Counted from the first letter of the stretch, positions 7,217-16,361 are shown. The stretch is 32,224 bases of DNA from an uncultured Armatimonadota bacterium (GCA_937139515.1 CAKZQI010000293.1:1-32224); one strand, 5' to 3'. The notes: generated from the sequence alone by a model not told the origin. Numbers and translations are program-made.

Positions 7217-8304
7217 AAACAACGAAAGGATGGTCGTTTCTCTTACTGAGTTTGACGCTGGCGTTCGGTTGGGCACAGCAAGAGGTACGAATACTGAACT
7301 GGAACATCGCACGGTCGGTCGGGGCGAACAACCCAGAGAGCGAGCGTCAACCCTACACTGCCAAGATTATGAACCACTTACGCCCCGATATCATGATCCT
7401 GCAGGAGGTTGGGGGCAACACTTCAGGATGGAACGCGCTCAACCAAGAGCAGGCGCTGGACACCTTCATCCGCAACAACCTCACTTTCTTCGGCTCAACC
7501 CCCCAACGCAATCGGGACTACTACCTCTATGTGAACCGCCTTTCGGACGGATGGATTAGCAACGCGATTGTGAGCCGATTCCCGCTGATTTCAGCGACCG
7601 ATGTCTCCATCGGTTCGCCGAACCGTGGGTTGACGATTGGACGCATCGATGTGCCCGGCACCAACGGGCTGGGTGTGATGGGCGTCCACTTCAAGGCGGG
7701 AGGCACCACGAACGATGCCGTCACTCGCCAAACGAACGCCGAGAACACTCGCAATCGCGTGTTGGAATGGCGCCGCCAAAACAGGCGCTCGGCACTCGTG
7801 TTGGGAGGCGACCTGAACGAGAACGAAGACCCCGATCTCACCGCCTCCTTCCAGATTGGGGGCACTCTGCCCGATGGGCGCACCTACGCCCCGATTAGCA
7901 CGGTCAAGTCGGCGCGACTGCGCGACCCTGTGCCCTTAGACGGTTTGGGCACCAAGCGCACCTACCAGATTACCGCCAGCAACACGACTCCCAGACGACG
8001 CTTAGACCATCTATTTGTTTCCGCCACTGAACCGGGGCGCGACCGTATCAACATACTGGAGGCAATTATTTTCAACACGCGCCGAATGCCGAACCTGCCC
8101 AGTAGCTTCAATATTGACGATAGCCCCAACGCCTCTGACCACGCCGCGCTGTTCTATCGGATACGCATCGACCGCTGGCAGAGTATCGGCAACTCGGACG
8201 CGGGCTACTGGGTTCCCGAACCGAACTCGCTCCTGCAGCTGGTGGTGTTGGTTTCGGGTAGCGGGATTTGGTTGGGCGTTCGGTGGCGTCGGGCAAAAGC
8301 CTGA
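7213..8304 (+). CDS. Exported endonuclease/exonuclease/phosphatase-fold protein with PEP-CTERM tail
   Basis: 363 residues. Signal peptide at residues 1-21 (LLLSLTLAFGWA, then QQ). The EEP fold follows, with its metal and catalytic motifs in order: VRILNWNIAR, DIMILQEVGG (Glu), LGGDLNENED (Asp/Asn) and SPNASDHAAL (SDH). Members are metal-dependent phosphoesterases acting on nucleic acids, phospholipids or inositol phosphates, so the substrate is open. The C-terminus, WVPEPNSLLQL then a ~20-residue hydrophobic stretch and RWRRAKA, is a PEP-CTERM sorting signal, which an exosortase would process. No exosortase gene lies in this window. The predicted location is the outer envelope. Confidence 0.88.
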   Translation: MKTTKGWSFLLLSLTLAFGWAQQEVRILNWNIARSVGANNPESERQPYTAKIMNHLRPDIMILQEVGGNTSGWNALNQEQALDTFIRNNLTFFGSTPQRNRDYYLYVNRLSDGWISNAIVSRFPLISATDVSIGSPNRGLTIGRIDVPGTNGLGVMGVHFKAGGTTNDAVTRQTNAENTRNRVLEWRRQNRRSALVLGGDLNENEDPDLTASFQIGGTLPDGRTYAPISTVKSARLRDPVPLDGLGTKRTYQITASNTTPRRRLDHLFVSATEPGRDRINILEAIIFNTRRMPNLPSSFNIDDSPNASDHAALFYRIRIDRWQSIGNSDAGYWVPEPNSLLQLVVLVSGSGIWLGVRWRRAKA

Positions 8305-8378
8305 ATTTCCCTAGAGAAAGCACGGGATTTTGCCCACAAGGGAACAATTCCGCTTGGCAATCGTCCATAATGACTATT

Positions 8379-8402
8379 GGAGAGCCGACTGGTCGGCTCT
8401 CC
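8379..8402 (+). promoter_or_regulatory. Perfect hairpin upstream of the second pseudopilin
   Basis: GGAGAGCCGA (8379-8388), loop CTGG, TCGGCTCTCC (8393-8402): a 10-bp perfect stem. No T run follows. It lies between a CATAAT box (8366-8371) and the AGGAGG SD at 8419-8424, so it could end the upstream gene's transcript or sit in the 5' leader of the pseudopilin. Confidence 0.6.
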
Positions 8403-8432
8403 TGATTACTTCAGCATTAGGAGGAGCAACGA

Positions 8433-9299
8433 ATGAACAAGCGATATGGATTTACGCTGATTGAGCTTTTGGTTGTTATCGCTATCATTGCGATTCTCGC
8501 GGCGATTCTGTTCCCTGTGTTTGCGCAGGCACGTTAGTCGGCTCGCAAGACGAGCTGCTTGAGCAACTTCAATCAGGGCGTCAAGGCAGTCTTGATGTAC
8601 GTTCAAGACTACGACGAGACGATGCCCCCGCTGATGCACTCTACCGCCTCGTTCTTTGTGAACTACGACCCGAATACCGACAAGGTCTGGCCCCAACTGG
8701 TCGCACCGTATGTGAAGAACTGGCAGGTGTTCCGATGTCCGTCCGACCCGTTTGCAACCGATAGTAGCCTGATAGAAGCCTGGTGCACCGATGCGCGTGG
8801 TGACACCAGCTACTGCTTGGGCATCAAGACGAACTTGGGCTACAACTACATGTACCTCAGCCCGATGGATAATCGCGCAAAGAACATCGGGCGCTCGCTG
8901 GCTGCATTCCCGCGCCCTGCGAACACGGTGATGCTGGTTGATAGCACTTGGGATACCTCGCCTTCTGGTGAGGCACAAGGCGGAGGAAACTGGTTTGTGG
9001 AGGCGCCCTCGTATGTCAACTCAGGGACCATTTACTGGTTTGGAGGATGGGCAATTGACGCGCAACCCGGCAGTACTAACTACTGGCTCAAGTACGGAGG
9101 CACCTGGCCCTGGCACAACCGTCAACGACTTGCTCAAAGCGGACCTCAATACCCGCACCACAGCGGGATTGCGAATGTCGCTTGGCTTGATGGACACACG
9201 AAGGCAGTGCGCCATCCGTATGACCTGATTGCTGGGGTGAACCCGCGCACCTACCAGATCACCAACCCGAATGCCTATGTCTGGGGTGGTCAGGAGTAA
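8433..9299 (+). pseudogene. DUF1559-type pseudopilin interrupted by an in-frame TAG
   Basis: ATG at 8433, with AGGAGG upstream, begins MNKRYG followed by [13 protein letters not shown] and FPVFAQAR. The next codon (8535-8537, codon 35) is TAG, and the same frame then continues SARKTSCLSNFNQGVKAVLMY to the stop at 9297-9299 with no further defect. The intact paralogue at 1565 has GAG (Glu) at this position, so one G-to-T change explains the stop. The remainder keeps the DUF1559 layout, including the C-terminal GIANVAWLDGHTKAVRHP segment. Without readthrough, only a 34-residue prepilin stub would be made. A TTG at 8559 could start the downstream part but would lack the export signal. Options are recent inactivation, a strain polymorphism, a base-calling error or suppression. 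Confidence 0.85.
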
Positions 9300-9304
9300 G
9301 CACG

Positions 9305-9538
9305 ATGAACAAGCAACTGCTTACGGTACTGGGGATTGTAGTATTGCTTGCTTTGGGCTACCTCGTGTTCAGCATGATGACCGCGCCGAAGGCGGAGACG
9401 CTCACCTTCCCCGACGGTCCCAAAGCCGAAGGCATGCCCGGACAGTTGTCGCCTCATGGCGGGGGGGTCGTATCACCTCCTCAACAGCCACAACAGCCTG
9501 CCGCAGGGCTACCCACACCCCCTGGCAAGGGGCGATAA
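9305..9538 (+). CDS. Small single-span Pro/Gly-rich protein following the broken pseudopilin
   Basis: 77 residues. A hydrophobic anchor covers residues ~6-26 (LTVLGIVVLLALGYLVFSMM). The rest is a low-complexity tail with TFPDGPKAEGMPGQLSPHGG and poly-Pro/Gln. The start lies 5 bp after the pseudopilin stop codon. The order pseudopilin, small anchored protein, terminator repeats that of 1565-2620. The tail resembles the GYYEGP.. tails only loosely (GPKAEGMPG). Unknown function; probable partner or accessory of the pseudopilin. Confidence 0.7.
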   Translation: MNKQLLTVLGIVVLLALGYLVFSMMTAPKAETLTFPDGPKAEGMPGQLSPHGGGVVSPPQQPQQPAAGLPTPPGKGR

Positions 9539-9542
9539 GATG

Positions 9543-9569
9543 AAGGGGGGCAAATGCCCCCCTTTGTTT
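9543..9569 (+). terminator. Intrinsic terminator
   Basis: AAGGGGGG (9543-9550) pairs with CCCCCCTT (9557-9564), loop CAAATG, followed by TGTTT. It lies directly after the small protein gene. Confidence 0.85.
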
Positions 9570-9579
9570 CAATCGAGGT

Positions 9580-9695
9580 GAGGGTGTTTGAAAAGTGCTG
9601 GGAGCGCAGGCGTCTCGACCGCTCGTGGCTTGGTCATCTTGCCCAAGTGCCCTTCACGGGCAGGATGACCGTGCCACGATTTTCCAAACACCCTC
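9580..9695. mobile_element. Inverted-repeat element, copy A (116 bp)
   Basis: It begins with GAGGGTGTTTGAAAA (9580-9594) and ends with the near complement TTTTCCAAACACCCTC (9680-9695). Internal words (GGAGCGCAGGCGTCTC, CACGGGCAGGATGACCGTG) recur in the other copies. Flanking AATCGAGGT (9571-9579) and AATCGGGGT (9696-9704) form a 9-bp direct repeat with one mismatch. There is no coding capacity for a transposase. The right flank contributes the first T of the hisC -10 box. Confidence 0.75.
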
Positions 9696-9703
9696 AATCG
9701 GGG

Positions 9704-9709
9704 TATACT
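9704..9709 (+). promoter_or_regulatory. Leaderless-type -10 box of hisC
   Basis: GGGGTATACT: TATACT ends at 9709, exactly 6 nt before the ATG at 9716, and no SD is present. The -35 region (around 9681-9686) falls within the right end of the inverted-repeat element. Confidence 0.7.
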
Positions 9710-9715
9710 TAGGCT

Positions 9716-10813
9716 ATGGTTCGCCCGCGCGCCCATGTTCTTCAAATGGAACCGTACCGTCCCGGCAAAACGCCCGAACAAATCCAACACGAGCTGGGGC
9801 TAAACGAACTAATTAAACTTTCTGCGAACGAGAACCCCTTAGGCGCCTCGCCCCGTGTCGCTGAAGCGATTCAAGAGGCGCTGTGCCACATCCATCGCTA
9901 TCCCGACGGCGCGTGTCAACTTCTGCGAGAAGCGGTGAGCGACTTCTACCAACTGCCCCAAGACCACTTTGTGTTTGGCAACGGCTCGGACGAGCTCATC
10001 CACCTGATAGGCTTAGCTTATTTAGAGGCGGGCGACGAGGTGGTAATGGGGCATCCCTCGTTCGTGCGCTATGAAGCGTCGGTACAGCTCAATCAGGCGG
10101 TGTTGAAACGGGTGCCGCTCACCAACGACTATCGCCACGACCTACCCGCAATGCTCGCTGAGGTGAGTGAGAGAACCAAACTGGTCTACATCGCCAACCC
10201 CAACAACCCCACGGGCACGATTGTCTACCGACATGAACTGGAGCATTTTATCGACCTCCTTCCAGACCATGTGCTGTTGGTGCTGGATGAGGCGTACTAC
10301 GAGTATGTTGACCATCCCGACTATCCGAACGGGCTGGACTGGGTGCGAAGGGGGGCACAGGTGCTGGTGCTTCGCACCTTCTCCAAAGCCTACGGCTTGG
10401 CTGGACTGCGGCTGGGTTATGCGGTGGCGCGCCCTGACCTGTTAGACCCGATTGAGCGCGTGCGTGAGCCGTACAATGTGAATCTGCTGGCACAGGTGGC
10501 GGGTGTCGCAGTGCTTCGCGACCAAGCGCATGTGGCACGCACGCGCGAACTGAACCGCCAATCGCTGGAAGCGTTCCAACAGGCTTGTGAGCAGATGGGG
10601 CTTCGGGTGGTGCCTTCCTACGCCAACTTCTTGCTGATAGAGATTGGTGCCCACTGCGCCCAAGTGCGCCAGCGCCTCTTGCAGATGGGAGTGATGGTGC
10701 GTTCGGGGGAGGGCTTCGGCTTGCCCCACTTCCTGCGTGTGAACACCGGCACGCCTGAGCAGAATGAGAAGTTCCTGAGAGCGCTCCAGCAGGCACTTGC
10801 GTCGTTGAAATGA
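9716..10813 (+). CDS. hisC: Histidinol-phosphate aminotransferase
   Basis: 365 residues, typical length. It is a class I/II PLP aminotransferase converting imidazole-acetol phosphate and glutamate to histidinol phosphate. Visible signatures are LSANENPLGASP near the N-terminus, FGNGSDELIHLI, the NPNNPTG motif, VLDEAYYEY, and the PLP lysine Lys224 in TFSKAYGLAGLRLGY. Other his genes are absent from the window, so the pathway is scattered here. The gene has a leaderless-type promoter and overlaps the ankyrin gene by ATGA, so the two are probably cotranscribed. Some HisC paralogues use other aromatic or phospho substrates; the motif set favours HisC. Confidence 0.93.
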   Translation: MVRPRAHVLQMEPYRPGKTPEQIQHELGLNELIKLSANENPLGASPRVAEAIQEALCHIHRYPDGACQLLREAVSDFYQLPQDHFVFGNGSDELIHLIGLAYLEAGDEVVMGHPSFVRYEASVQLNQAVLKRVPLTNDYRHDLPAMLAEVSERTKLVYIANPNNPTGTIVYRHELEHFIDLLPDHVLLVLDEAYYEYVDHPDYPNGLDWVRRGAQVLVLRTFSKAYGLAGLRLGYAVARPDLLDPIERVREPYNVNLLAQVAGVAVLRDQAHVARTRELNRQSLEAFQQACEQMGLRVVPSYANFLLIEIGAHCAQVRQRLLQMGVMVRSGEGFGLPHFLRVNTGTPEQNEKFLRALQQALASLK

Positions 10814-11466
10814 GCTTCCCGACTCGTCGTGAGCGTTGGCAGAAGGTGCTCGTGTTCGCCTTCTTCTTGGTGCCGATTGTGGGCGCGGTGGTGGTGCTCA
10901 CCTCGCCGTGGTTCTTGCGCCTTCGTGCCGAGCAGATTGAGCGCAACGAGCAACTGCTCCAAGCGGTCGAGTCGGGCGACTTGAACCGCGTGAAGCAGGT
11001 CATCACGGGCGGTGCGATTGTGAACGCCCGCACGCGCTCTGGCTTGACCGCGCTGAGCTTGGCGGTCATTCGGGGGCACGACGAGATTGCGCTCTACCTC
11101 ATCGAACGCGGAGCAAGTTTGGACGCTCGCGACCGCTCGGGCGACCGCCAGCAGATGTATCCGGGCAACTCGCCTGTGCATTACGCAGCAATCTACGGGC
11201 GTGTGCGTGTGCTTCGGGCGATGCTGGAACGCAGTGTGCCTGTGGATTTGCGCGACCGCAACGGGCGCACCTTGCTGATGATGGCAGCTGAGAACGGGCA
11301 CCGAGAGACCGTGAAACTCCTGCTGGAACGCGGTGCCAACCCGAACGCTACCAGCGCGCTGGGCGAGACGGTGTTGGACTGCGCAAAGCGAAGCAACGAC
11401 GCCGAGATTGTGGCGCTGATTGAGCAGGCTAAAAGCGCTCGAGCACGCGCGCCAGCGGGCGGTTGA
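10810..11466 (+). CDS. Membrane-anchored ankyrin-repeat protein
   Basis: 218 residues. One transmembrane segment (residues ~13-36, VLVFAFFLVPIVGAVVVL) is followed by about four to five ankyrin repeats between residues ~50 and 210. Clear units include GLTALSLAVIRGHDEIALYL, SPVHYAAIYGRVRVLRAML and TLLMMAAENGHRETVKLLLE. These scaffold proteins bind partner proteins and have no enzymatic role. Translation starts within the hisC stop codon (ATGA). Its 3' end overlaps the 3' end of the convergent CBS-GGDEF gene by 38 bp, which is unusual and means the two tails constrain each other. Confidence 0.88.
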   Translation: MSFPTRRERWQKVLVFAFFLVPIVGAVVVLTSPWFLRLRAEQIERNEQLLQAVESGDLNRVKQVITGGAIVNARTRSGLTALSLAVIRGHDEIALYLIERGASLDARDRSGDRQQMYPGNSPVHYAAIYGRVRVLRAMLERSVPVDLRDRNGRTLLMMAAENGHRETVKLLLERGANPNATSALGETVLDCAKRSNDAEIVALIEQAKSARARAPAGG

Positions 11467-12793
11467 GCGCGTCTAAAGTCGCTGAGACGACTGCACGCGG
11501 CGCATCTTCCTTGAGCAGGGCGCTTCCCACCAGCTCTTGACGAGCCTCACCATTTTCCCAGATTAAGATGACGAACACCACAGCTTGTCCCGTCTCCCCG
11601 ACTGACTCGTTCACCTCCAAAATCGAGAGCCGTACTGTGTTGGGAAGGATGGGCGCCAGCGCGTTCAGCACCGACTCGGCGACCAGCGGTTGCATCTTCG
11701 CTTCGCCTTCGGCTTGACCCTCCAACATACGATTCTCGTACTGCAGATAGACGCGGGCACGGGCGCGCTTGCCCTCCCGTTCATACGAGACCGATTGAAT
11801 ACGAATCCTCTTTTCAGGGGGGCGCGGTTCCACCGCCGCTTGCATCGGCAAGGTGAGTTGTGCTCCCCCGCGTGCGGTGCCCATGCCCTTCATCAGCAGA
11901 CACTCTTGGCTGGCGAGGTTGATGAGGTTGTCCACCGTGGCGGCGAAGTGCACTTGCTCGCGCTCGCGCGTGCGCTTGCCCCCTTGATAGCCATAGGAGA
12001 CCGAAATCGGCTGGTCCACTTCGGGCAGGCGGATGGAACTAATTTGTCGGCTTATCTGGTGCGCCAGCAGTCCTGCCTCTTCGCGTCGGCGCAGGGTGGA
12101 CACGGCGAACTCGTCGCCCCCCCATCGGCACACCACATCGGTTTCAGGGTTGAGCTCCTCTCGGATGACCTGCGCCACACGCCGAAGCACCTCGTCACCT
12201 ACCAAGTGCCCATAACGCTTGTTGAATAGCCCGAAGTTGTCCAAGTCAAAGAACAGAATGGTGACCTCCTTGCCCTCGGCGAGCTGTTCGATGCTCCATT
12301 CGCGCAGATAGTCCGACCACGGTAGCCCCGTCATCGGGTCATAACTGCGCCCGATTTCGGTGAGCAGGTCAAACACGCTAATCATCCCCACCAGTTTGCC
12401 CTCTTCCACGATGGGCAAGAGGGTGCATTGGTGGTTGGCGAACCAATCGGCGACGGTCATCAGGGGCGACTTGGGCGAGAAGTTGGGGATGTCGGTACGC
12501 ATAATCGTGTGGATGGGCGCCTCCAAGTCCACCCCCAGAATCTGGCTCGACTCGACCACCCCCAATACCTGTTGCCCGTCGTAGACCGGGATCCCCGAAA
12601 TCTGATGTCCCCGCATCAGAATCAAGGCGGTCTGGACGGTGTGTTCTGGATTGACCCACACCCGTATTGGCTTGACAAGATGTTCTATGGTGCGCACGAG
12701 GTCATCGAGCCTCCCGCGCGAATGCCCCGCCCCATTCGCGCCTAAGTGTGCGACTTCTTCCGTGACCAGCACCCGAAGCGGGTGTGGTCTCAT
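11429..12793 (-). CDS. CBS-pair and GGDEF protein with an additional C-terminal domain
   Basis: 454 residues. Two CBS modules occupy residues ~35-150 (VWVNPEHTVQTALILMRG; MTVADWFANHQCTLLP). A GGDEF diguanylate cyclase domain covers ~155-310 with DPMTGLPW, FFDLDNFGLFNKRYGH and the intact signature RWGGDEF. Upstream of the signature the inhibitory RxxD site reads PETD, so product inhibition through the I-site is probably lost. Residues ~325-454 form a further alpha/beta domain (RIRIQSVSYEREGKRARARV, AESVLNALAPILP, AVVSATLDALNRPLARVL) that I cannot name. CBS modules bind adenine nucleotides, so cyclase activity may follow energy state; this is inference. AGGCTC/GGAGG upstream supports the start. 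There is no membrane segment. Confidence 0.9.
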   Translation of the reverse strand: MRPHPLRVLVTEEVAHLGANGAGHSRGRLDDLVRTIEHLVKPIRVWVNPEHTVQTALILMRGHQISGIPVYDGQQVLGVVESSQILGVDLEAPIHTIMRTDIPNFSPKSPLMTVADWFANHQCTLLPIVEEGKLVGMISVFDLLTEIGRSYDPMTGLPWSDYLREWSIEQLAEGKEVTILFFDLDNFGLFNKRYGHLVGDEVLRRVAQVIREELNPETDVVCRWGGDEFAVSTLRRREEAGLLAHQISRQISSIRLPEVDQPISVSYGYQGGKRTREREQVHFAATVDNLINLASQECLLMKGMGTARGGAQLTLPMQAAVEPRPPEKRIRIQSVSYEREGKRARARVYLQYENRMLEGQAEGEAKMQPLVAESVLNALAPILPNTVRLSILEVNESVGETGQAVVFVILIWENGEARQELVGSALLKEDAPRAVVSATLDALNRPLARVLERF

Positions 12794-12877
12794 AGCAGAG
12801 CCTCCGTGCAGTCCTTTACCTTATACATACGCTAATCCCTACAGAAAATCCCACGGCAAATTTGCCAGTTTTGGGGT

Positions 12878-13762
12878 TTATCGAGTATACCACTTGCAGG
12901 GCACATATACAATCGTCAGGGCGCGTCCTCGCCCCTGACTGAGGTTGCGCAGGAGGTTGCCCGTGCGCACACCAATCTCTTCGGGCTGTTCGATGGCGAG
13001 CAGTTGACACTGGCGCGCTTGGAACCATCCCAAAGCCTCGTTGCTCCAGCTGAGAACCCCGATAGATGGGGCACGCAACACGGGCATCCCAGCTTGAGCG
13101 ACATCGTGCCCTATGTAAAAGATACCCGCTGGTGGGCGGCGCTGTGCAAGCATCTGAATACGGCCGGGGATGGCACCCCGCTGGTCTATGCCGAAGAGTT
13201 GAGGGCGCACACGCCGATTGGTGAGCAAGCCGTGCCGAAAGCCTTCCCAGAACTCGCTCACTGCACGGGGCACGGGATGATAGGCGACAACCCACACTTC
13301 GCCCCGAGCGATTTTACGCGCGAACCACGCGCCTGCCCGACGCCCCACCTCGTAGTAGTAAGTGCCCACATAGCCCAATCGGAGTGAGTCGCGGATATCG
13401 GTGCCCATCAGTACCACGGGGGTTCCCCTCTCCTGAACCGTCTGCTGAATCCAGTCGCGCGCCCACGAGTCGTTGGGCACGGCAGTGAGGGCGACCGCGC
13501 GATACTCCGTTCCTGCAGTCTGTTGAACAAGAGAGGAGCGTTCCTCGGCGGTAAAAAAGCGCCACTCAACGCTCATTCCCGGCTCGCTGAGTCGGCTCTT
13601 CAGACCGCGATCCACGGCTTCCCAATAGGGATGAGGAGCAGACTGCACGAACACCGCCATCGGGTATTGGAACTGTTCAGGCGCGGGTGCGGGCGGACGG
13701 CTCTCACAGGCGAGTAATCCCAACAGCCCCAGCCACAACGCCGCTCGAACACTGCGACGCAC
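12878..13762 (-). CDS. Substrate-binding lipoprotein, periplasmic-binding-protein type I fold
   Basis: 294 residues starting with GTG at 13762. The N-terminus has a hydrophobic stretch ending in the lipobox LLAC (Cys19). The next part resembles LacI/RbsB-type sugar-binding proteins: MAVFVQSAPHPYWEAVDRGL is the usual first strand and helix. YYYEVGRRAGAWFARKIARG is the usual second-lobe segment. The sugar-binding residues are not obvious. No ABC permease or ATPase gene is adjacent; instead it is the last of a string with TrkA-N, UspA-like and a small membrane gene, and starts 5 nt after the TrkA-N stop codon. It may therefore be a sensor rather than part of a transporter. Confidence 0.8.
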   Translation of the reverse strand: MRRSVRAALWLGLLGLLACESRPPAPAPEQFQYPMAVFVQSAPHPYWEAVDRGLKSRLSEPGMSVEWRFFTAEERSSLVQQTAGTEYRAVALTAVPNDSWARDWIQQTVQERGTPVVLMGTDIRDSLRLGYVGTYYYEVGRRAGAWFARKIARGEVWVVAYHPVPRAVSEFWEGFRHGLLTNRRVRPQLFGIDQRGAIPGRIQMLAQRRPPAGIFYIGHDVAQAGMPVLRAPSIGVLSWSNEALGWFQARQCQLLAIEQPEEIGVRTGNLLRNLSQGRGRALTIVYVPCKWYTR

Positions 13763-13767
13763 AGCGC

Positions 13768-14232
13768 TCAGTCTTGGAGGAGCAGGTTCAACTCAGGATA
13801 GAGCTGATTGTACTCCTCCACACAGCGTGGCGATTGACCAGTGAGCCAGTCGCGCAGGTAGCCCGCCAAGATAGAACCCGAAGTGAGAGTAAAGATACCG
13901 TACTGGCGATAGGCTTCGGCGCGGACAGGGTCGTTCACTTTCGCAGCGAGCCTTTGAACCCCAAACAGCTCACGCGCCATCTGTACCACCATTAGGTTCG
14001 TGTTGTCGCCACTTGTGCAGGCGACGAAGGCGTCCATCGTCTCCAGCTCCGCTTCGCGCAGGGTATCTTCGTCTAAGCCGTCGCCCAGCACGATTCGGCA
14101 CGGGGGCTGCTTGCCGAGGCGCTGTAAAGCGTCGGGCGAGCGTTCGATCATCGTCACCTCGTGCCCTGCTTGGCTCATCAGCAGAGCGAGGATGGAACCC
14201 GTGCGCCCACAACCCATAATCGCAATCTTCAT
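13768..14232 (-). CDS. TrkA-N (RCK-N) NAD-binding protein, single domain
   Basis: 154 residues. A Rossmann fold with GCGRTGSILALLMSQAGHEV at the N-terminus and the acidic end of strand 2 (MIERSPD) covers residues 1-120. This is the regulatory nucleotide-binding domain of Trk/Ktr potassium uptake systems and RCK channels. The second (RCK-C) domain is missing; after residue ~125 only a short tail with CVEEYNQLYPELNLL remains. No potassium transporter subunit lies beside it. It overlaps the UspA-like gene by ATGA, so coupled synthesis is likely. Confidence 0.88.
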   Translation of the reverse strand: MKIAIMGCGRTGSILALLMSQAGHEVTMIERSPDALQRLGKQPPCRIVLGDGLDEDTLREAELETMDAFVACTSGDNTNLMVVQMARELFGVQRLAAKVNDPVRAEAYRQYGIFTLTSGSILAGYLRDWLTGQSPRCVEEYNQLYPELNLLLQD

Positions 14233-14720
14233 CCATCTGCCTCCTCAGGGGTGCCATACAGCCAGACCTGGCAGGGCACTTTGCGCAAGACGATACTAAT
14301 CGTGTCGTCCATCGTGTATTCGGCTCGGCGTCGGTGGTAGTCCACTGCCATAAACAGCAAATCGGCTTGAAGCTCCTGAACCACTTGCACAAGGGCATGT
14401 CCGTAGCGGTGGACGGGGCGCACCTCCACGGCGAGGTCTTTGATACCCATCTCTTCGGCGATCTCGCGGGCGGCAGCGGCGAAAGTTTCGCCGGGCTTCA
14501 AGCGTTCGGGGGGGCAGTCATCAAGGCAGACCGAGCGCGAGACCTCTACCAAGCACACCACAGTGAGCTTCGCATCAAACACGCGCGCCCAATCGCAGGC
14601 TTGGCGTAGCACTTCGCGGTCGTCGGGGGTGTTCGCAAAGGGAACCAGCAGGTTTTGAGGGAGCGGTTCCTCGTGTGCCTGCTTAGCGCGCCGTCGCCAA
14701 CTAAACAGTTTGAGACCCAT
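14229..14720 (-). CDS. Universal stress protein-like (UspA fold)
   Basis: 163 residues from the ATG at 14720, 2 nt after the stop of the preceding gene. After a basic N-terminus (LFSWRRRAKQ) comes NLLVPFANTPDDREVLRQAC, the first strand and helix of UspA proteins. It continues with KLTVVCLVEVS and LQADLLFMAVDYHRR. The usual ATP-binding G-x2-G-x9-G(S/T) segment is replaced by DDTISIVLRKVPCQVWLYG, so it probably does not bind ATP in the standard way. Pairing with TrkA-N resembles the Usp domains attached to ion or amino-acid transport systems. Confidence 0.8.
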   Translation of the reverse strand: MGLKLFSWRRRAKQAHEEPLPQNLLVPFANTPDDREVLRQACDWARVFDAKLTVVCLVEVSRSVCLDDCPPERLKPGETFAAAAREIAEEMGIKDLAVEVRPVHRYGHALVQVVQELQADLLFMAVDYHRRRAEYTMDDTISIVLRKVPCQVWLYGTPEEADG

Positions 14721-14722
14721 GG

Positions 14723-14905
14723 CTATTTTCGTTCGCGGGGCGTGAGGAAGCGCTTGGTCATCCACAAGCGCACAAAGCCCCACGCTATTAGCAGCCCGCC
14801 GAGGAACCAACCCTCGCTTCGTCCCTGTACAAACGCTTCGTAGTAAATCACTCCAAGCCCCAGCACGACCATCAGAGCGCTGATTCCATAGCGAAGCGAG
14901 CTCAT
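14723..14905 (-). CDS. Small two-span membrane protein
   Basis: 60 residues from the ATG at 14905. Two hydrophobic segments, residues ~7-25 (GISALMVVLGLGVIYYEAF) and ~34-49 (FLGGLLIAWGFVRLWM), are followed by a basic tail (TKRFLTPRERK). The start is fixed by a TATAAT box exactly 6 nt upstream. It heads the string continuing with the UspA-like gene 2 nt later. No family recognised. Confidence 0.72.
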   Translation of the reverse strand: MSSLRYGISALMVVLGLGVIYYEAFVQGRSEGWFLGGLLIAWGFVRLWMTKRFLTPRERK

Positions 14906-14912
14906 AGCATTA

Positions 14913-16357
<1,445 letters not shown>

Positions 16358-16361
<4 letters not shown>

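Noticed and set aside
8535-8537. TAG decoded as pyrrolysine
   Set aside because: No pyrrolysine machinery is visible and the paralogue has Glu at this position; a point mutation is simpler.
9580-9695. Inverted-repeat element as a transposase-bearing insertion sequence
   Set aside because: At 116 bp it has no coding capacity; peptides such as GQDARAT from these repeats are translation artefacts.
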